Positions 19,978 through 29,267 of a DNA stretch of 64,000 bases are shown here, piece after piece. The stretch covers positions 62,001 to 126,000 of the forward strand of contig OY282459.1 of assembly GCA_958296285.1 (NCBI GenBank), written 5' to 3'. The position numbers were made by a program, and so were the translations under genes. The notes under the pieces were generated by a model. It made no database searches and had not been told where the DNA came from. It saw nothing but the letters and a program-made list of their open reading frames with translations. This DNA comes from an uncultured Alphaproteobacteria bacterium (GTDB lineage Bacteria; Pseudomonadota; Alphaproteobacteria; JAPOUT01; G958296285). Numbering within the stretch: the stretch's first letter is position 1; each line of letters begins with the position of its first letter.

Positions 19978-21567
19978 CTAGGATTTATGGAGCGATTTCT
20001 GAATAAGCGCCGCCGTTTCAGAAATCCCGTAAAGAGAGGCGAAAGAGCCGAAGCGGGGGCCATCGGGCGTTCCCAAGAGAATCTCATAAAGCGCCGCGAA
20101 CCAATCGCGCAGCGGATCAAAATGATGCGCTTTCCCGACGGCATAAGTCTCGTTCTGAATCGCCTCGGCGGCCGCCTCTCGCGGCAGCGCTTTCAGCCGC
20201 TCCGCCAAATCCGACAACGCCGCCCGCTCCCTGTCGGAAGGCGGACGAATCTTCTTTTTCGGCGCGACAAAATCCTCAAAATAGGAAATCGCGTGATTCA
20301 CCAATCTTGCCAAGAAGGGATGCGTCTCGGGCGAGAGATTCGGATGGGCGCGCCGCAAAAACCCCCACAAAACCTCGGCGCTCGGCGAATGAGAAGCCGC
20401 CGCCAGCGACAAAATCTGCGTGAAAGAGACCGGAATCTCTTCATCGCCCCCGCCGCCCTCGCCCCCCCCGCCGCGGCGGTCGCCGCTCCCGCCGCTTCGG
20501 ATGAACCAAACGGGATTGTTCAGCCTCTCCTCCTCGCTCTCGGAGGCGAAGGAGGCGCGGCGCGTCAAAAACTCATTCACATGGCGCGGGATCGCGTCAA
20601 AATGAAGCGCGCGCGCGCGCTTCGGCTCGCCATAAAGAAAGAGGCTCAAACTCTCTTCAGGGCCATAACGCAGCCACTCTTCCAAGGACAGCCCGTTCCC
20701 TTTGGACTTGGATATTTTCTCGCCCTTCTCGTCCAAGAACATCTCATAGCGAAAGCCTTCGGGCGGACGCCCGCCTAACAGGGCGCAGATGCGGCTGGAG
20801 AGATGAAAGGAGTCGTTCAAATCTTTGCCTGCCATTTCATAATCCACGCCGAAATGGATCCATCGCATCGCCCAATCCACCTTCCATTGCAGTTTCGCGC
20901 CGCCGCCCTTGACCGAGCCCTGACGCCTCTCGCCGCTCTCCGGGTCTTGATAAAGAATCTCGCCCTTCGCGGCGTCCGTCTCCAACAGTTCCGCCTCAAG
21001 CACGCGCCCCGTCTTTTGGCAGATTGGAAGGAAAGGGCTGTAGCTGCGGCGTCTCGCCTCGCCCAAAGTCGGGCGGACAAGTTCGGCGATCTCGTCATGG
21101 AGGGCGAGGATTTTCATAAGGAGCGCGTCAAAAGCGCCGCTCTGATAAAGTTCGGTCGCGCTGACAAACTCGCAGTCAAAATGGAAGCGCATCAGAAACG
21201 CCCGCAGCGCCCGATTATTATGCGCGGCGAAACTCTCCGCCTCGCCGAAAGGATCGGGGACGGCGGAAAGAGGCTTCCCCAAATGCCGCGCCAGCATCTC
21301 TCGCTGCGGGACATTCTCCGGCACGCGGCGCATTCCGTCCATATCGTCCGAGAAACATAGGATTCGGGTTTTCATCTCCGGGGCGATATGGGCGAAGGCG
21401 CGGCGCGTCATTTCGGTGCGGGCGATCTCGCTAAAAGTTCCGATATGCGGCAGCCCGCTCGGGCCATAGCCCGTCTCAAAGATGATTGCGTCCTTCTTCT
21501 CTTTTGTGAGACGATGGAGAATCTTCCGCGCTTCGCGGAACGGCCAGTTTTTGGGATAGGACTGCAT
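19978..21567 (-). CDS. lysK: Lysyl-tRNA synthetase, class I
   Basis: This is the class I (archaeal-type) LysRS that alphaproteobacteria use in place of the class II enzyme. The 529-residue protein has the HIGH-type motif GPSGLPHIG at 35-43, the KISKSKG signature near 290, and the class I LysRS helical C-terminal region. A glycine-rich stretch around residues 360-380 (RSGGSGDRRGGGGEGGGGDEE) lies between catalytic and anticodon-binding parts and looks like a low-complexity insertion. No competing start is better than the ATG at 21567, which is followed by the conserved KNWPF..A. It is divergent from the helicase gene at 21617 with 49 bases between. Confidence 0.96.
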   Translation of the reverse strand: MQSYPKNWPFREARKILHRLTKEKKDAIIFETGYGPSGLPHIGTFSEIARTEMTRRAFAHIAPEMKTRILCFSDDMDGMRRVPENVPQREMLARHLGKPLSAVPDPFGEAESFAAHNNRALRAFLMRFHFDCEFVSATELYQSGAFDALLMKILALHDEIAELVRPTLGEARRRSYSPFLPICQKTGRVLEAELLETDAAKGEILYQDPESGERRQGSVKGGGAKLQWKVDWAMRWIHFGVDYEMAGKDLNDSFHLSSRICALLGGRPPEGFRYEMFLDEKGEKISKSKGNGLSLEEWLRYGPEESLSLFLYGEPKRARALHFDAIPRHVNEFLTRRASFASESEEERLNNPVWFIRSGGSGDRRGGGGEGGGGDEEIPVSFTQILSLAAASHSPSAEVLWGFLRRAHPNLSPETHPFLARLVNHAISYFEDFVAPKKKIRPPSDRERAALSDLAERLKALPREAAAEAIQNETYAVGKAHHFDPLRDWFAALYEILLGTPDGPRFGSFASLYGISETAALIQKSLHKS

Positions 21568-21616
21568 GGACAGAGACGAGATGGACAGAGACGAGATTGG
21601 GAGAGATTAGGCGAAA

Positions 21617-24433
21617 ATGACGGCGGCGCGAAAGGGCGAGACCAAGAGAAAAACGCTGCCGCCGGCGCTGACGCCCTTGGCGCGAGGCGCGGCTTATAAA
21701 GAGACGGGGCTGTCGGCGCGGCGCGTCAGTCGGAGCGAGGCGCGGGATTTATGGAGAAAGACGCCGCTCCTCATCTGCCATCATCCCTTCACGGCGCGGC
21801 GTCTGCAGTTGGAGAGCGCGAAGCCCAAAGCGCTTCTTGACATTATGACGCTTTTCGCCTTCGCCCATCCGGCGAAACTCTGCGCGCCGTCGCCTTTGGG
21901 GCTTTGCGAATCATTGGGCTTGCCGAAGCCGGAGACGGAGGCGGATCACGCGGCGGCGCTGCATCAGGCGGCGGAGACGCTCCTTCAAACCCTGTCCGCG
22001 CCCGATTATCCCAGACGCGCATGGACGGCGTTCTGCGCGAGGGAAATGAAAAAACAGAAATGGGCATGGAGCGATTGGGTCGCGCCTCTCTTTCAAGACG
22101 CTCTTATGGAAGAGGAGGCGGGGGCTTCTCACGACAAGCCGTGGAAGTTTCTCAAAAAATGGGAGGAGACGCCGCCCTATGGCGCTTCCTCGCGGGCTCG
22201 TCTGGAGAAGGGCGAGGCGGCGGCGCATTTGGCGCAGACCATCGCGCCCAAGACGCTCCGCGAAGGGCAGGGCGATTACGCCGAAGCGGTCGCGCAGCTT
22301 TTTGAGCGAAGCGAGGAGGCGGGCGAGCCTCATGCCGTCCTCGCCGAAGCCGGAACGGGCATCGGCAAGACGCTGGGCTATATGGCGCCGGCGCATCTTT
22401 GGGCGGCGCGGGCGAAAAAGCCCGTTTGGATCAGCACCTACACCAAAGCGCTGCAGCGGCAGATAGACCGCGAGGCGGAGCGCTTTTATCGGTCGGATGA
22501 CGAGAAGAAAGAGCGGGTCGTCATTCGGAAAGGGCGCGAGAATTATCTCTGTCTTCTGAAATTGGAGAGCCGCGCCCAAGCGCCCAGTTCTGACGAGGCG
22601 CTCTTTCTCATTCTGACGAAGCGCTGGCTTTTGGAGACGCGGGACGGCGACATCAAGGGCGGAGATTTTCCGGCGTGGCTGTCCGATCTGATCGGGACGC
22701 CCCATGCCGAAGAGGCTCTGACGGACAGGCGCGGCGAATGCGTCCAAAAAGCCTGCTCTCATTATAAGAGATGCTTTATTGAGCGGCAGCGGGTTTTGTC
22801 CAGACGGGCGGATTTGGTCATCACGAATCACGCGCTTGTCATGAGTCGCGCCGCCGGCGAGGAGAAGGAAAAGCGCGCTGAGGCGAGCCGCATTGTCTTT
22901 GACGAGGGGCATCATCTTTTTGAGGCGGCGGACAGCGCTTTTACGCTGGAACTTTCGGTGAGCGGCTTGCGCGAGTTTCGTCTGTGGCTTGAGGGTCGGC
23001 GTCAGAGCGGCGGGGCGAGAAGCGGATTAAAAGCGCGTCTTGGCGGCTGGGACGAAAGGGACGAGGCGCTCGGGCGTCATCTCGGCGAGACTCTGACGGC
23101 GGCGCGGTCTCTTCCCGAATCAGGCGCGATGCGGCGTTTGGCGGCGGGGAATCCGCAGGGCGCGGCGGAGATTTTCTTCGCCGCTTTAAGAAGGCAGGCG
23201 ATGAGGCGGGACAGTCAGAATCTTTACTATTCGCTGGAATCCTCCGCCTATCCGTTGGATGAGGAGGTTCGGCGCGCCGCCGAGCCGATGCGGCAGAGTT
23301 TGTCGCGGCTTGCCGATTCTTTGCGGGGCGTCGTCTCGCGGCTTGAGGCTCTGTCTTCTTCTGACGAGGACGAGTCCCAAAGGGGCGAGGCGCTTGACGG
23401 CGCGCTTTATGGCTGCGCGCGGCGTTTGGGCGAGATGACGGCGCAGCTTTCCATGCTGGACAGTTTGACGGGGCTTGACGAGGATATTCCGGCGGATGTC
23501 GTGGATTGTTTTCTTCTTGTTCGGGGGCAGCAGGGGTCGGCGCTGACGGAGTTGGATTGCGCGATGATGCGCCATCCTTTGGATCCGACTCGCTTTTTCG
23601 CGGAATCGGTGCTGTTGTCGTCAGAGGGCGTTTTGATCACTTCGGCGAGTTTGCGGGACGAGAAGGTTTTTGACGATGAGACTTTGGAGGAGGGCGGCGG
23701 ATGGGAGGCTGCGTTCATGCGGACGGGCTTTTCGCATTTGCCGTCTCCGCCGGCGCGTCTTTTCACGCCTTCGCCTTTTGACTATGGTCGTCAGGCTCGG
23801 ATTTTCCTTGTCGGCGATGTGGCGCTTGACGATGCTTCGGCGCGCGCCTTGGCGTATCGGGATTTGTTTTTGGCGTCTGGAGGCGGGGCGCTTGGTCTTT
23901 TCACGGCGATACGGCGCTTGCGCGATGTTCATCGGCGGATCGCTTCGGCTTTGTCGGAGGAAGGTCTCTTGCTTTTGGCGCAGCATGTGGACGCGATGCA
24001 TGCCGGCGCGCTGGTGGATATGTTTCGGATGGATTCGCGGAGCTGTTTGTTGGGGACGGACGGGGTGCGGGACGGGATAGACGTTCCGGGCGAGGCGCTT
24101 CGGCTTTTGGTTTTTGACAGGGTTCCGTGGCCGCGTCCTGACGTGCCTCACAAAGCGCGGGCGGCGCATTTTGGCGGGCGGGCTTATAACGACATGCTGA
24201 CGCGGCTTCGGCTGCGTCAAGCTTTTGGGCGTTTGATTCGGTCTGAGAAGGACAGGGGCGTTTTTGTGCTGTTGGATGGTCGCTGTCCGGGGCGGTTGGA
24301 ATCGGCGTTTCCCGAAGGCTCTGTCGTAAAACGCGCCGATTTGGCGGAAGCGGTGGCGGGCGTTCAAGCCTTCTTCGCGGATGAAGCGAAAAGCGATATT
24401 GTTGAAGAGAATGCTCACTCTGCGCGCGCATAG
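21617..24433 (+). CDS. DinG/XPD-type ATP-dependent DNA helicase
   Basis: DinG-type proteins are iron-sulfur 5'-3' helicases that unwind R-loops and stalled fork structures. The 938-residue protein has Walker A AGTGIGKT at 245-252, four cysteines placed for a 4Fe-4S cluster (C312, C375, C380, C386), a DEGH box at 429-432, and motif VI QAFGRLIRSEKDRG near the C-terminus. The N-terminal 210 residues form a family-specific extension. The 3' half is markedly G+T-rich and the composition changes at the junction with the next gene, whose start at 24411 overlaps this stop. Helicases of this class act on fork-blocking DNA, so its position is of interest but proves nothing. Confidence 0.9.
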   Translation: MTAARKGETKRKTLPPALTPLARGAAYKETGLSARRVSRSEARDLWRKTPLLICHHPFTARRLQLESAKPKALLDIMTLFAFAHPAKLCAPSPLGLCESLGLPKPETEADHAAALHQAAETLLQTLSAPDYPRRAWTAFCAREMKKQKWAWSDWVAPLFQDALMEEEAGASHDKPWKFLKKWEETPPYGASSRARLEKGEAAAHLAQTIAPKTLREGQGDYAEAVAQLFERSEEAGEPHAVLAEAGTGIGKTLGYMAPAHLWAARAKKPVWISTYTKALQRQIDREAERFYRSDDEKKERVVIRKGRENYLCLLKLESRAQAPSSDEALFLILTKRWLLETRDGDIKGGDFPAWLSDLIGTPHAEEALTDRRGECVQKACSHYKRCFIERQRVLSRRADLVITNHALVMSRAAGEEKEKRAEASRIVFDEGHHLFEAADSAFTLELSVSGLREFRLWLEGRRQSGGARSGLKARLGGWDERDEALGRHLGETLTAARSLPESGAMRRLAAGNPQGAAEIFFAALRRQAMRRDSQNLYYSLESSAYPLDEEVRRAAEPMRQSLSRLADSLRGVVSRLEALSSSDEDESQRGEALDGALYGCARRLGEMTAQLSMLDSLTGLDEDIPADVVDCFLLVRGQQGSALTELDCAMMRHPLDPTRFFAESVLLSSEGVLITSASLRDEKVFDDETLEEGGGWEAAFMRTGFSHLPSPPARLFTPSPFDYGRQARIFLVGDVALDDASARALAYRDLFLASGGGALGLFTAIRRLRDVHRRIASALSEEGLLLLAQHVDAMHAGALVDMFRMDSRSCLLGTDGVRDGIDVPGEALRLLVFDRVPWPRPDVPHKARAAHFGGRAYNDMLTRLRLRQAFGRLIRSEKDRGVFVLLDGRCPGRLESAFPEGSVVKRADLAEAVAGVQAFFADEAKSDIVEENAHSARA

Positions 24434-25388
24434 TCTGTCTGACGATCTTTCTTCCCTGAAGGCGGAGGAGGTGGAGATTCCGCCCCCTTCGCGCGGCGAA
24501 GCGCGGATGAGAATGCGCGCCTGCGCCCTCAACTTTCCAGACCTCCTGATGCTCAAAGGCGGATACCAATTCAAGCCGCCCTTCCCCTTCACGCCGGGCA
24601 TGGAATGGGCGGGCGAAATCCTCGCCCTTGGCGAGAATGTGAAACGATGGCAAGTCGGAGACGCCGTCATCGCCGGGGGCCTCGGCGGAGGCCTCGCCCA
24701 AGAAATGAACCTCCCCGCCGAAAGACTCTCGCCCAAGCCCGCGCCGATGTCCTGGGAGGAAGCCGCCGCCTATCGCATGGCTTATCTCACCGCCTATGTC
24801 TCGCTCTTTCGCAGAGGCGATCTCAAAAAAGGCGAGACGCTCCTCGTTCACGGCGCGGGCGGAGGCGTGGGACTGGCTGCCGTGGAGGTCGGCAAAATCT
24901 TCGGCGCGACAGTCATCGCCTGCGCCTCCAGCGAGGAGAAACGCCGCGCCGCCAAAGATAAAGGGGCGGATCACGCCCTCCCCGCCGCGGGTTTCAGAGA
25001 CGAGGTCAAGCGCCTCACCGACAATCGCGGCGCGGACGTCATTTACGATCCTGTCGGCGGCAGCGTCTTTGACGAATCCGTCCGCGCCGTCGCTTGGGGC
25101 GGGAGACTCTTGGTGGTCGGATTCGCGTCAGGCGTCATTCCGACGCTCCCCGTCAATATGCCGCTCATCAAAGGCTTCTCGGTTGTCGGCGTCCGCGCCG
25201 GCGAGCATGGACGCAAAAATCCCAAAATGGGTGCCGAAGACATCGCCGCGATAGATTCTTGGGCGGAAAAGGGCAGAATCAAACCGTTCATCGGCGCGAA
25301 ACTCCCTCTCAAAGAGGCGCGGCGCGCCCTCGCCCTGATGCGCGACCGCGAACTCGTGGGCAAAGCCGTCCTTGTCAATGAGGGCTGA
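24411..25388 (+). CDS. NADPH:quinone reductase-like MDR oxidoreductase
   Basis: The 325-residue product belongs to the medium-chain dehydrogenase/reductase superfamily, quinone-oxidoreductase branch. It has an N-terminal GroES-like domain (ALNFPDLLMLKGGYQFKPPFPFTPGMEWAGEI) and a Rossmann domain with the NADPH-binding motif HGAGGGVGLAAVEVGK at about 145-160. No structural zinc cysteines are visible. The start overlaps the helicase stop by about 20 bases. Its codons favour A and C on the coding strand, the reverse of the preceding gene although both are on the plus strand. Substrate is unknown. Confidence 0.9.
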   Translation: MLTLRAHSLSDDLSSLKAEEVEIPPPSRGEARMRMRACALNFPDLLMLKGGYQFKPPFPFTPGMEWAGEILALGENVKRWQVGDAVIAGGLGGGLAQEMNLPAERLSPKPAPMSWEEAAAYRMAYLTAYVSLFRRGDLKKGETLLVHGAGGGVGLAAVEVGKIFGATVIACASSEEKRRAAKDKGADHALPAAGFRDEVKRLTDNRGADVIYDPVGGSVFDESVRAVAWGGRLLVVGFASGVIPTLPVNMPLIKGFSVVGVRAGEHGRKNPKMGAEDIAAIDSWAEKGRIKPFIGAKLPLKEARRALALMRDRELVGKAVLVNEG

Positions 25389-25421
25389 CCGCCAAGAAAA
25401 CCGATCGTCAAGAGCCGCGTC

Positions 25422-26138
25422 TCAAGAGCGCAGCGCCGTGAACTCCTGATACTGCCTGTCCAGCCACGCCATCCGCTCTTGAGAGAAATGCGGAGACGCC
25501 TCTGTTTTCTCCGCGTCCCTGCCGCCGGGAATCTCGTTCCGCAGCGCCGTGATCAAGCAGGCGTCCAGCATCTCTTTGGAGAAGCCGTCTTTGTCGCTTT
25601 CCGCCATCTGCCGAGACTCCATCAGGGAGGGCGAGTTCGCCAAAAACCGCGTGAAAGATTGAAACTTCTCGCCCACAGTCGGACGCAGATCGGTCAAATC
25701 CCGCGCCGTCAGCCCCGCCTGACGAAAAAGCGCCGCCGTCTCTTTCTCGTCTCCAAGAGCGCGATCGGCGTAATGCGCCAGCGCCTTTTTTCCCGTCTCC
25801 GCCGAGAAACGCCGCCTCGTGTCAAAACGCGCGACAGCGCGGGCGATTTTCGCCGGCAGTTTCGTGGAATCCCTCTCCGATCGCAGCGCCTCCACCTCGT
25901 CATGGGATCGCACGCCATAATGGTTGTTGAGAGATCGCTCCAGCGTGTTCAGGACTTTCATGTTCTCGCGCCGCGCGGCGCTCTGATGAAAGCGATCTTT
26001 GAACCATAGGGCGACTCTGCCGAAGAAACTCCTGCCCTTGATGACGACCTGCCCGCTGCCATTGAGGCGGAGCGCGCCGCCCCAATCGCGCGCCAAGAGC
26101 GCGCTCGCCTGCAGATTCGCAATCTGTTCGCCGGACAT
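25422..26138 (-). CDS. Hypothetical protein, paralogue of the adjacent gene
   Basis: The 238-residue product shares with its upstream neighbour (26168-26989) an N-terminal block GGALRL..G..VVIKGRSFFGRVALWFKDR, a block A..N..VLN..E.SLN, and a C-terminal W(L/I).RQYQ..T/A..L motif. I take the ATG at 26138 as start because it aligns with the neighbour's N-terminus and leaves a 29-base gap; no strong Shine-Dalgarno sequence is seen. It has no signal peptide, membrane segment or known catalytic motif. I recognise no family. A secreted effector or structural role is only a guess from the alpha-helical, lysine/arginine-rich composition. Confidence 0.65.
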   Translation of the reverse strand: MSGEQIANLQASALLARDWGGALRLNGSGQVVIKGRSFFGRVALWFKDRFHQSAARRENMKVLNTLERSLNNHYGVRSHDEVEALRSERDSTKLPAKIARAVARFDTRRRFSAETGKKALAHYADRALGDEKETAALFRQAGLTARDLTDLRPTVGEKFQSFTRFLANSPSLMESRQMAESDKDGFSKEMLDACLITALRNEIPGGRDAEKTEASPHFSQERMAWLDRQYQEFTALRS

Positions 26139-26167
26139 ATGCAAGAGACTGATAAGAGAAGGATCGG

Positions 26168-26989
26168 CTAGGGCAGCGCGTTGGCGAGAGCCTGATATTG
26201 CCGCCCGATCCAATCCATATTTTTCTGATCCAGAGGGGAGGGCATTTTGGCGCGATTCTCCAACTGATCCTCATATTTGCCGCGATCGGCGGGGGAGGCG
26301 GCGGCTTCGTGGCGAATCACTTCCACCAGACAGGCGTCCAGAAATTTGTCGGTCAGCCCGCCATCCTGTTGAAGCACGAGATCGTTCTCATTGACGAAGG
26401 TGGCGTAATCGGGATTCTCGTCCGAGGGAATGACGCCCTCGCGGATGCTTGGATTTCTAGAAACTTCTTTGACGAAAGCGGCGTATTTCTCTTTAAGATC
26501 CTCCCGATGCCCGACCGCCTCAGGCGAGCTCCCGGCCTGACCCAAAATATAAAGCTGCCGATCCGATCCTTCCTGTCCCGCCGCCATGAAATGGGCGAAG
26601 CGAAGAGCCGCCGCCTCGCCGGCGCCTGGGACGCCGGGCGGCTTCAGCGAGTTTTTGTCCAACAGAGCGATCGTTTGGAGAATATCGGCGGGAAGGGCGC
26701 GGGAGTTCCCTAGAAGATTGGCAGGCTTCCCCAAAGCGATGGGGCGATGTTGAGGAGATTGAGAGCGGGTCTGATTGAGACTCTTCTCAAAAGCGTTCAG
26801 CACGGCGACATTTTGCGCGCGCGCCTTATTGGGAGAGAGGCGATCTTTGAGCCAAAGCGCGGCTCTTCCGAAAAAATTATTGCCTTTGACGACAAGCCCG
26901 CCCTGCTTGTCCAATCGCAGCGCGCCGCCGACCGCCTGCGCCTGCCGCGCCTTCTGCGCGAAATCGCTTATGGAGATGGTGTTGGACAT
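26168..26989 (-). CDS. Hypothetical protein, tandem paralogue
   Basis: The 273-residue product starts MSNTISISDFAQKARQAQ and contains the shared block GGALRLDKQGGLVVKGNNFFGRAALWLKDRLS, then a long alpha-helical-looking region rich in Ala, Asp and Gln, and ends IGRQYQALANAL, matching the neighbour's end. Between them the pair is well diverged, so the duplication is old. No signal peptide or membrane segment is present. Both genes are probably one transcription unit, followed by mtnP transcribed in the same direction upstream (44 bases away). I recognise no family and assign no function. Confidence 0.65.
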   Translation of the reverse strand: MSNTISISDFAQKARQAQAVGGALRLDKQGGLVVKGNNFFGRAALWLKDRLSPNKARAQNVAVLNAFEKSLNQTRSQSPQHRPIALGKPANLLGNSRALPADILQTIALLDKNSLKPPGVPGAGEAAALRFAHFMAAGQEGSDRQLYILGQAGSSPEAVGHREDLKEKYAAFVKEVSRNPSIREGVIPSDENPDYATFVNENDLVLQQDGGLTDKFLDACLVEVIRHEAAASPADRGKYEDQLENRAKMPSPLDQKNMDWIGRQYQALANALP

Positions 26990-27033
26990 GCGCGGCAGTC
27001 AAGCACGACTCCCTCGCCGATGGCGAGAGAGTC

Positions 27034-27942
27034 TCACGCCCCGTTGATATCTGTTGAACCCCCCGCCGCCTGAGCCTTGAGATAGCGCGCCAGAATGGCG
27101 TCCAGACGCGCCATGATTTCCGGCGCGCGATGCTCCTCGCGCGTGATGAGGCAGGAATCCAAAATATTGTCCAAGCCTTGACGGTCGGCGTCCCGCCTTT
27201 CGCCCAGCGCTTTCGCCACGCCGGCGACAATCCGCGCCGCCTTCGCCGCGTTCTGTTGAAGGACGGACATAATCTCCGCCACATCCACATCGGAATCCGC
27301 CGCGCGCCAAGAATCATAATCGGTCACGCATGCCAGAGTCGCGTAAGGGATTTCGGCTTCGCGGGCGAGTTTCGCTTCCGGCATGTTCGTCATGCCGACC
27401 ACGTCCGCCCCCCAGCTGCGATAAAGACGCGATTCGGCGCGGGTGGAAAAATGCGGCCCCTCCATCGCCAAATAGGTTCCGCCGGCTTTATGGCGGATTT
27501 TTTCGGCGCGGCAGACCGCCTCCGCCATGGCGCGGAGCCTTTTGGAGGTGGGATCCGCCATCGGGACATGGGCGACCAAGCCCTCCCCGAAAAAAGACGA
27601 GACGCGCCCCCGCGTCCTGTCTATGAACTGATCCACGAGGACGATATCGCCCGGCGCGATCTCTTCCCGAAACGAGCCGCATGCCGAAATGGAAAGAATG
27701 TCCGAGACGCCGACCCTCTTCAGCGCGTCTATATTGGCGCGATAATTAATGTCGGAGGGCGGAATCCTATGCCCCGCCCCGTGCCGCGACAAAAAGGCGC
27801 ACGCCGTTCCCCCAATCGTCCCCAAACAGAGGGGGCCGGAAGGCTCGCCGAAGGGCGAGGCTGCCCTTTCTTCGCGGGCTTCTTTCAGAGAAGAGAGTTC
27901 CGAGACGCCCGTCCCGCCAATCACGCCCAGCATCACTTTCAT
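27034..27942 (-). CDS. mtnP: S-methyl-5'-thioadenosine phosphorylase
   Basis: MtnP cleaves methylthioadenosine with phosphate to adenine and methylthioribose-1-phosphate, recycling the by-product of polyamine synthesis. The 302-residue protein begins with the nucleoside-phosphorylase motif GVIGGTGVSEL, has SRHGAGHRIPPSDINYRANI, the conserved SISACGSF, and the substrate-site GMTNMPEAKLAREAEIPYA. No other mtn genes are in the window. The gene lies 44 bases upstream of the paralogous hypothetical pair, and its promoter probably lies in the region after the terminator hairpin at 27990-28017. Confidence 0.94.
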   Translation of the reverse strand: MKVMLGVIGGTGVSELSSLKEAREERAASPFGEPSGPLCLGTIGGTACAFLSRHGAGHRIPPSDINYRANIDALKRVGVSDILSISACGSFREEIAPGDIVLVDQFIDRTRGRVSSFFGEGLVAHVPMADPTSKRLRAMAEAVCRAEKIRHKAGGTYLAMEGPHFSTRAESRLYRSWGADVVGMTNMPEAKLAREAEIPYATLACVTDYDSWRAADSDVDVAEIMSVLQQNAAKAARIVAGVAKALGERRDADRQGLDNILDSCLITREEHRAPEIMARLDAILARYLKAQAAGGSTDINGA

Positions 27943-27989
27943 AAGATTTCCTCCCCGCGCCCGCGCCCCCTAGGCCTTATGAAAAGAAA

Positions 27990-28017
27990 CTGCCGACCGC
28001 GCGAAGGCAGTCGGCAG
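27990..28017 (-). terminator. Rho-independent terminator hairpin
   Basis: On the minus strand CTGCCGAC and GTCGGCAG form an 8-bp stem with a 12-base loop, followed directly by TTTCTTTT. It would end transcripts of the small gene at 28070-28357. On the plus strand the following bases are not T-rich, so it appears to work in one direction. Confidence 0.75.
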
Positions 28018-28069
28018 AATCTCGGTGAACGATATCCCGGACTCCAAGAGTCCTATATGTTGGGGACGG

Positions 28070-28357
28070 CTAGGCACGGCTGCCTGACACGGTCGCGGCG
28101 CCCATGGCGGTCTTGACTTGACCGCTCACGGAATCGCCTTCGGCTTTGATTTCCATCGTGGCGTCAATCTCGCGCCCCATGACTGGGACTTTCATGCCGC
28201 CCGTGAAACTCTCGCCGTCCACTTTGCCGTCCGTCAGCGTGACTTCGCCCTGCGCGCCCTTCATGGTGGCAGATCCGTCATCCTTAATGGTGAGAGTGGA
28301 TTTCTGAGTCCCCATCGGAGACTTCACCTCCAGCTCCCAAGTGCCGACAATGCTCAT
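28070..28357 (-). CDS. Small beta-rich hypothetical protein
   Basis: The 95-residue product (MSIVGTWELEVKSPMGTQKSTL...) is dominated by alternating polar and hydrophobic residues with many Gly, Thr and Lys, the pattern of a small beta-barrel resembling lipocalin-like or fatty-acid-binding folds. No signal peptide is seen. It has its own terminator at 27990-28017 and is separated from petC by 67 bases, so it is probably a single-gene unit. I recognise no named family beyond that structural impression. Confidence 0.75.
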   Translation of the reverse strand: MSIVGTWELEVKSPMGTQKSTLTIKDDGSATMKGAQGEVTLTDGKVDGESFTGGMKVPVMGREIDATMEIKAEGDSVSGQVKTAMGAATVSGSRA

Positions 28358-28424
28358 CTTATGCCCTCCCTTGTTGAAACTTTTCCCATTAGAGACCGCT
28401 TTGGCGCGACGGTCAAGCGCTTAT

Positions 28425-29267
28425 CTAGGCGCTTTCCTCCTTCTCGTCCGCCTCGCCATGCGCCGTCAGCCAAAGACGCCGCGTGGAGAAATAGAGAAGC
28501 GCCGCGAAAATCGCCAAATAGACCATCACCTGAAAGCCCAAACGCTTGCGCTCCTCCAAACGAGGCTCGGACGCCCAAGCCAAAAACGCCGTCACGTCAT
28601 GCGCCATCTGCTTGACGGTCGCTTTCGGCGCGCCCTCGCCCTCATAATCCACGATGCCGTCCGTCAAGGGCGGCGGCATCGCCAAGACGCCGCCTGTCAG
28701 GTGAAAATATTTGTTAAAATGCTGAGTCTCGTCAAGTTTGACGCCCGCCGGCGCCGCCTCATAGCCCTGCAGCAGAGAATAGACATAATCCGCGCCGCCC
28801 TCCCGCGCTTTGATGATGAGCGAGAGATCGGGAGGCAGCGCACCGGCATTGGCGACCCTCGCCGCCTGATCATTGTCGTAAGGCTCCGGGAAGCGATCGG
28901 ACGGACGGCGCTTGCGCTGAAACATGTCGCCTTCGCGGTCAGGCCCGTCGGTGATCTCATAATCCGCCGCGATCGCCTTGACGGCGTCAAGCGAGAGTTC
29001 CGGCCCGCCCGCTTCCGAGAGATTCCGAAGATAAAGAAAAGAGAGACCATGGCACGAAGAGCAGACTTCCCGATAAATCTGCAAGCCCCGCCGCAGAGAA
29101 GCTCTGTCAAAGCGCCCAAACGGCCCGTCAAAAGACCATGCGCCTTTCAGAAGTTGCGGCTTTTCGCCTTCGGCGGCGAAAGCGGGCGAGCCTCCCGCCA
29201 GCGAGAAAAGAAGCGCCGCCGCCGCCGCCCTCGCCGCCGCGAAGAATCTGACGCGCCGCTTTCTCAT
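28425..29267 (-). CDS. petC: Cytochrome c1 of the bc1 complex
   Basis: PetC passes electrons from the Rieske protein to cytochrome c in the periplasm. The 280-residue precursor has a signal peptide (residues 1-31, ending AFA), the haem-binding CSSCH at 69-73, and an axial methionine in LAMPPPL. The C-terminal TM anchor is [16 protein letters not shown]. The signal peptide and anchor place it on the periplasmic face of the inner membrane. Its start overlaps the petB stop by 4 bases (ATGA), and it is the last gene of petA-petB-petC. Confidence 0.95.
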   Translation of the reverse strand: MRKRRVRFFAAARAAAAALLFSLAGGSPAFAAEGEKPQLLKGAWSFDGPFGRFDRASLRRGLQIYREVCSSCHGLSFLYLRNLSEAGGPELSLDAVKAIAADYEITDGPDREGDMFQRKRRPSDRFPEPYDNDQAARVANAGALPPDLSLIIKAREGGADYVYSLLQGYEAAPAGVKLDETQHFNKYFHLTGGVLAMPPPLTDGIVDYEGEGAPKATVKQMAHDVTAFLAWASEPRLEERKRLGFQVMVYLAIFAALLYFSTRRLWLTAHGEADEKEESA

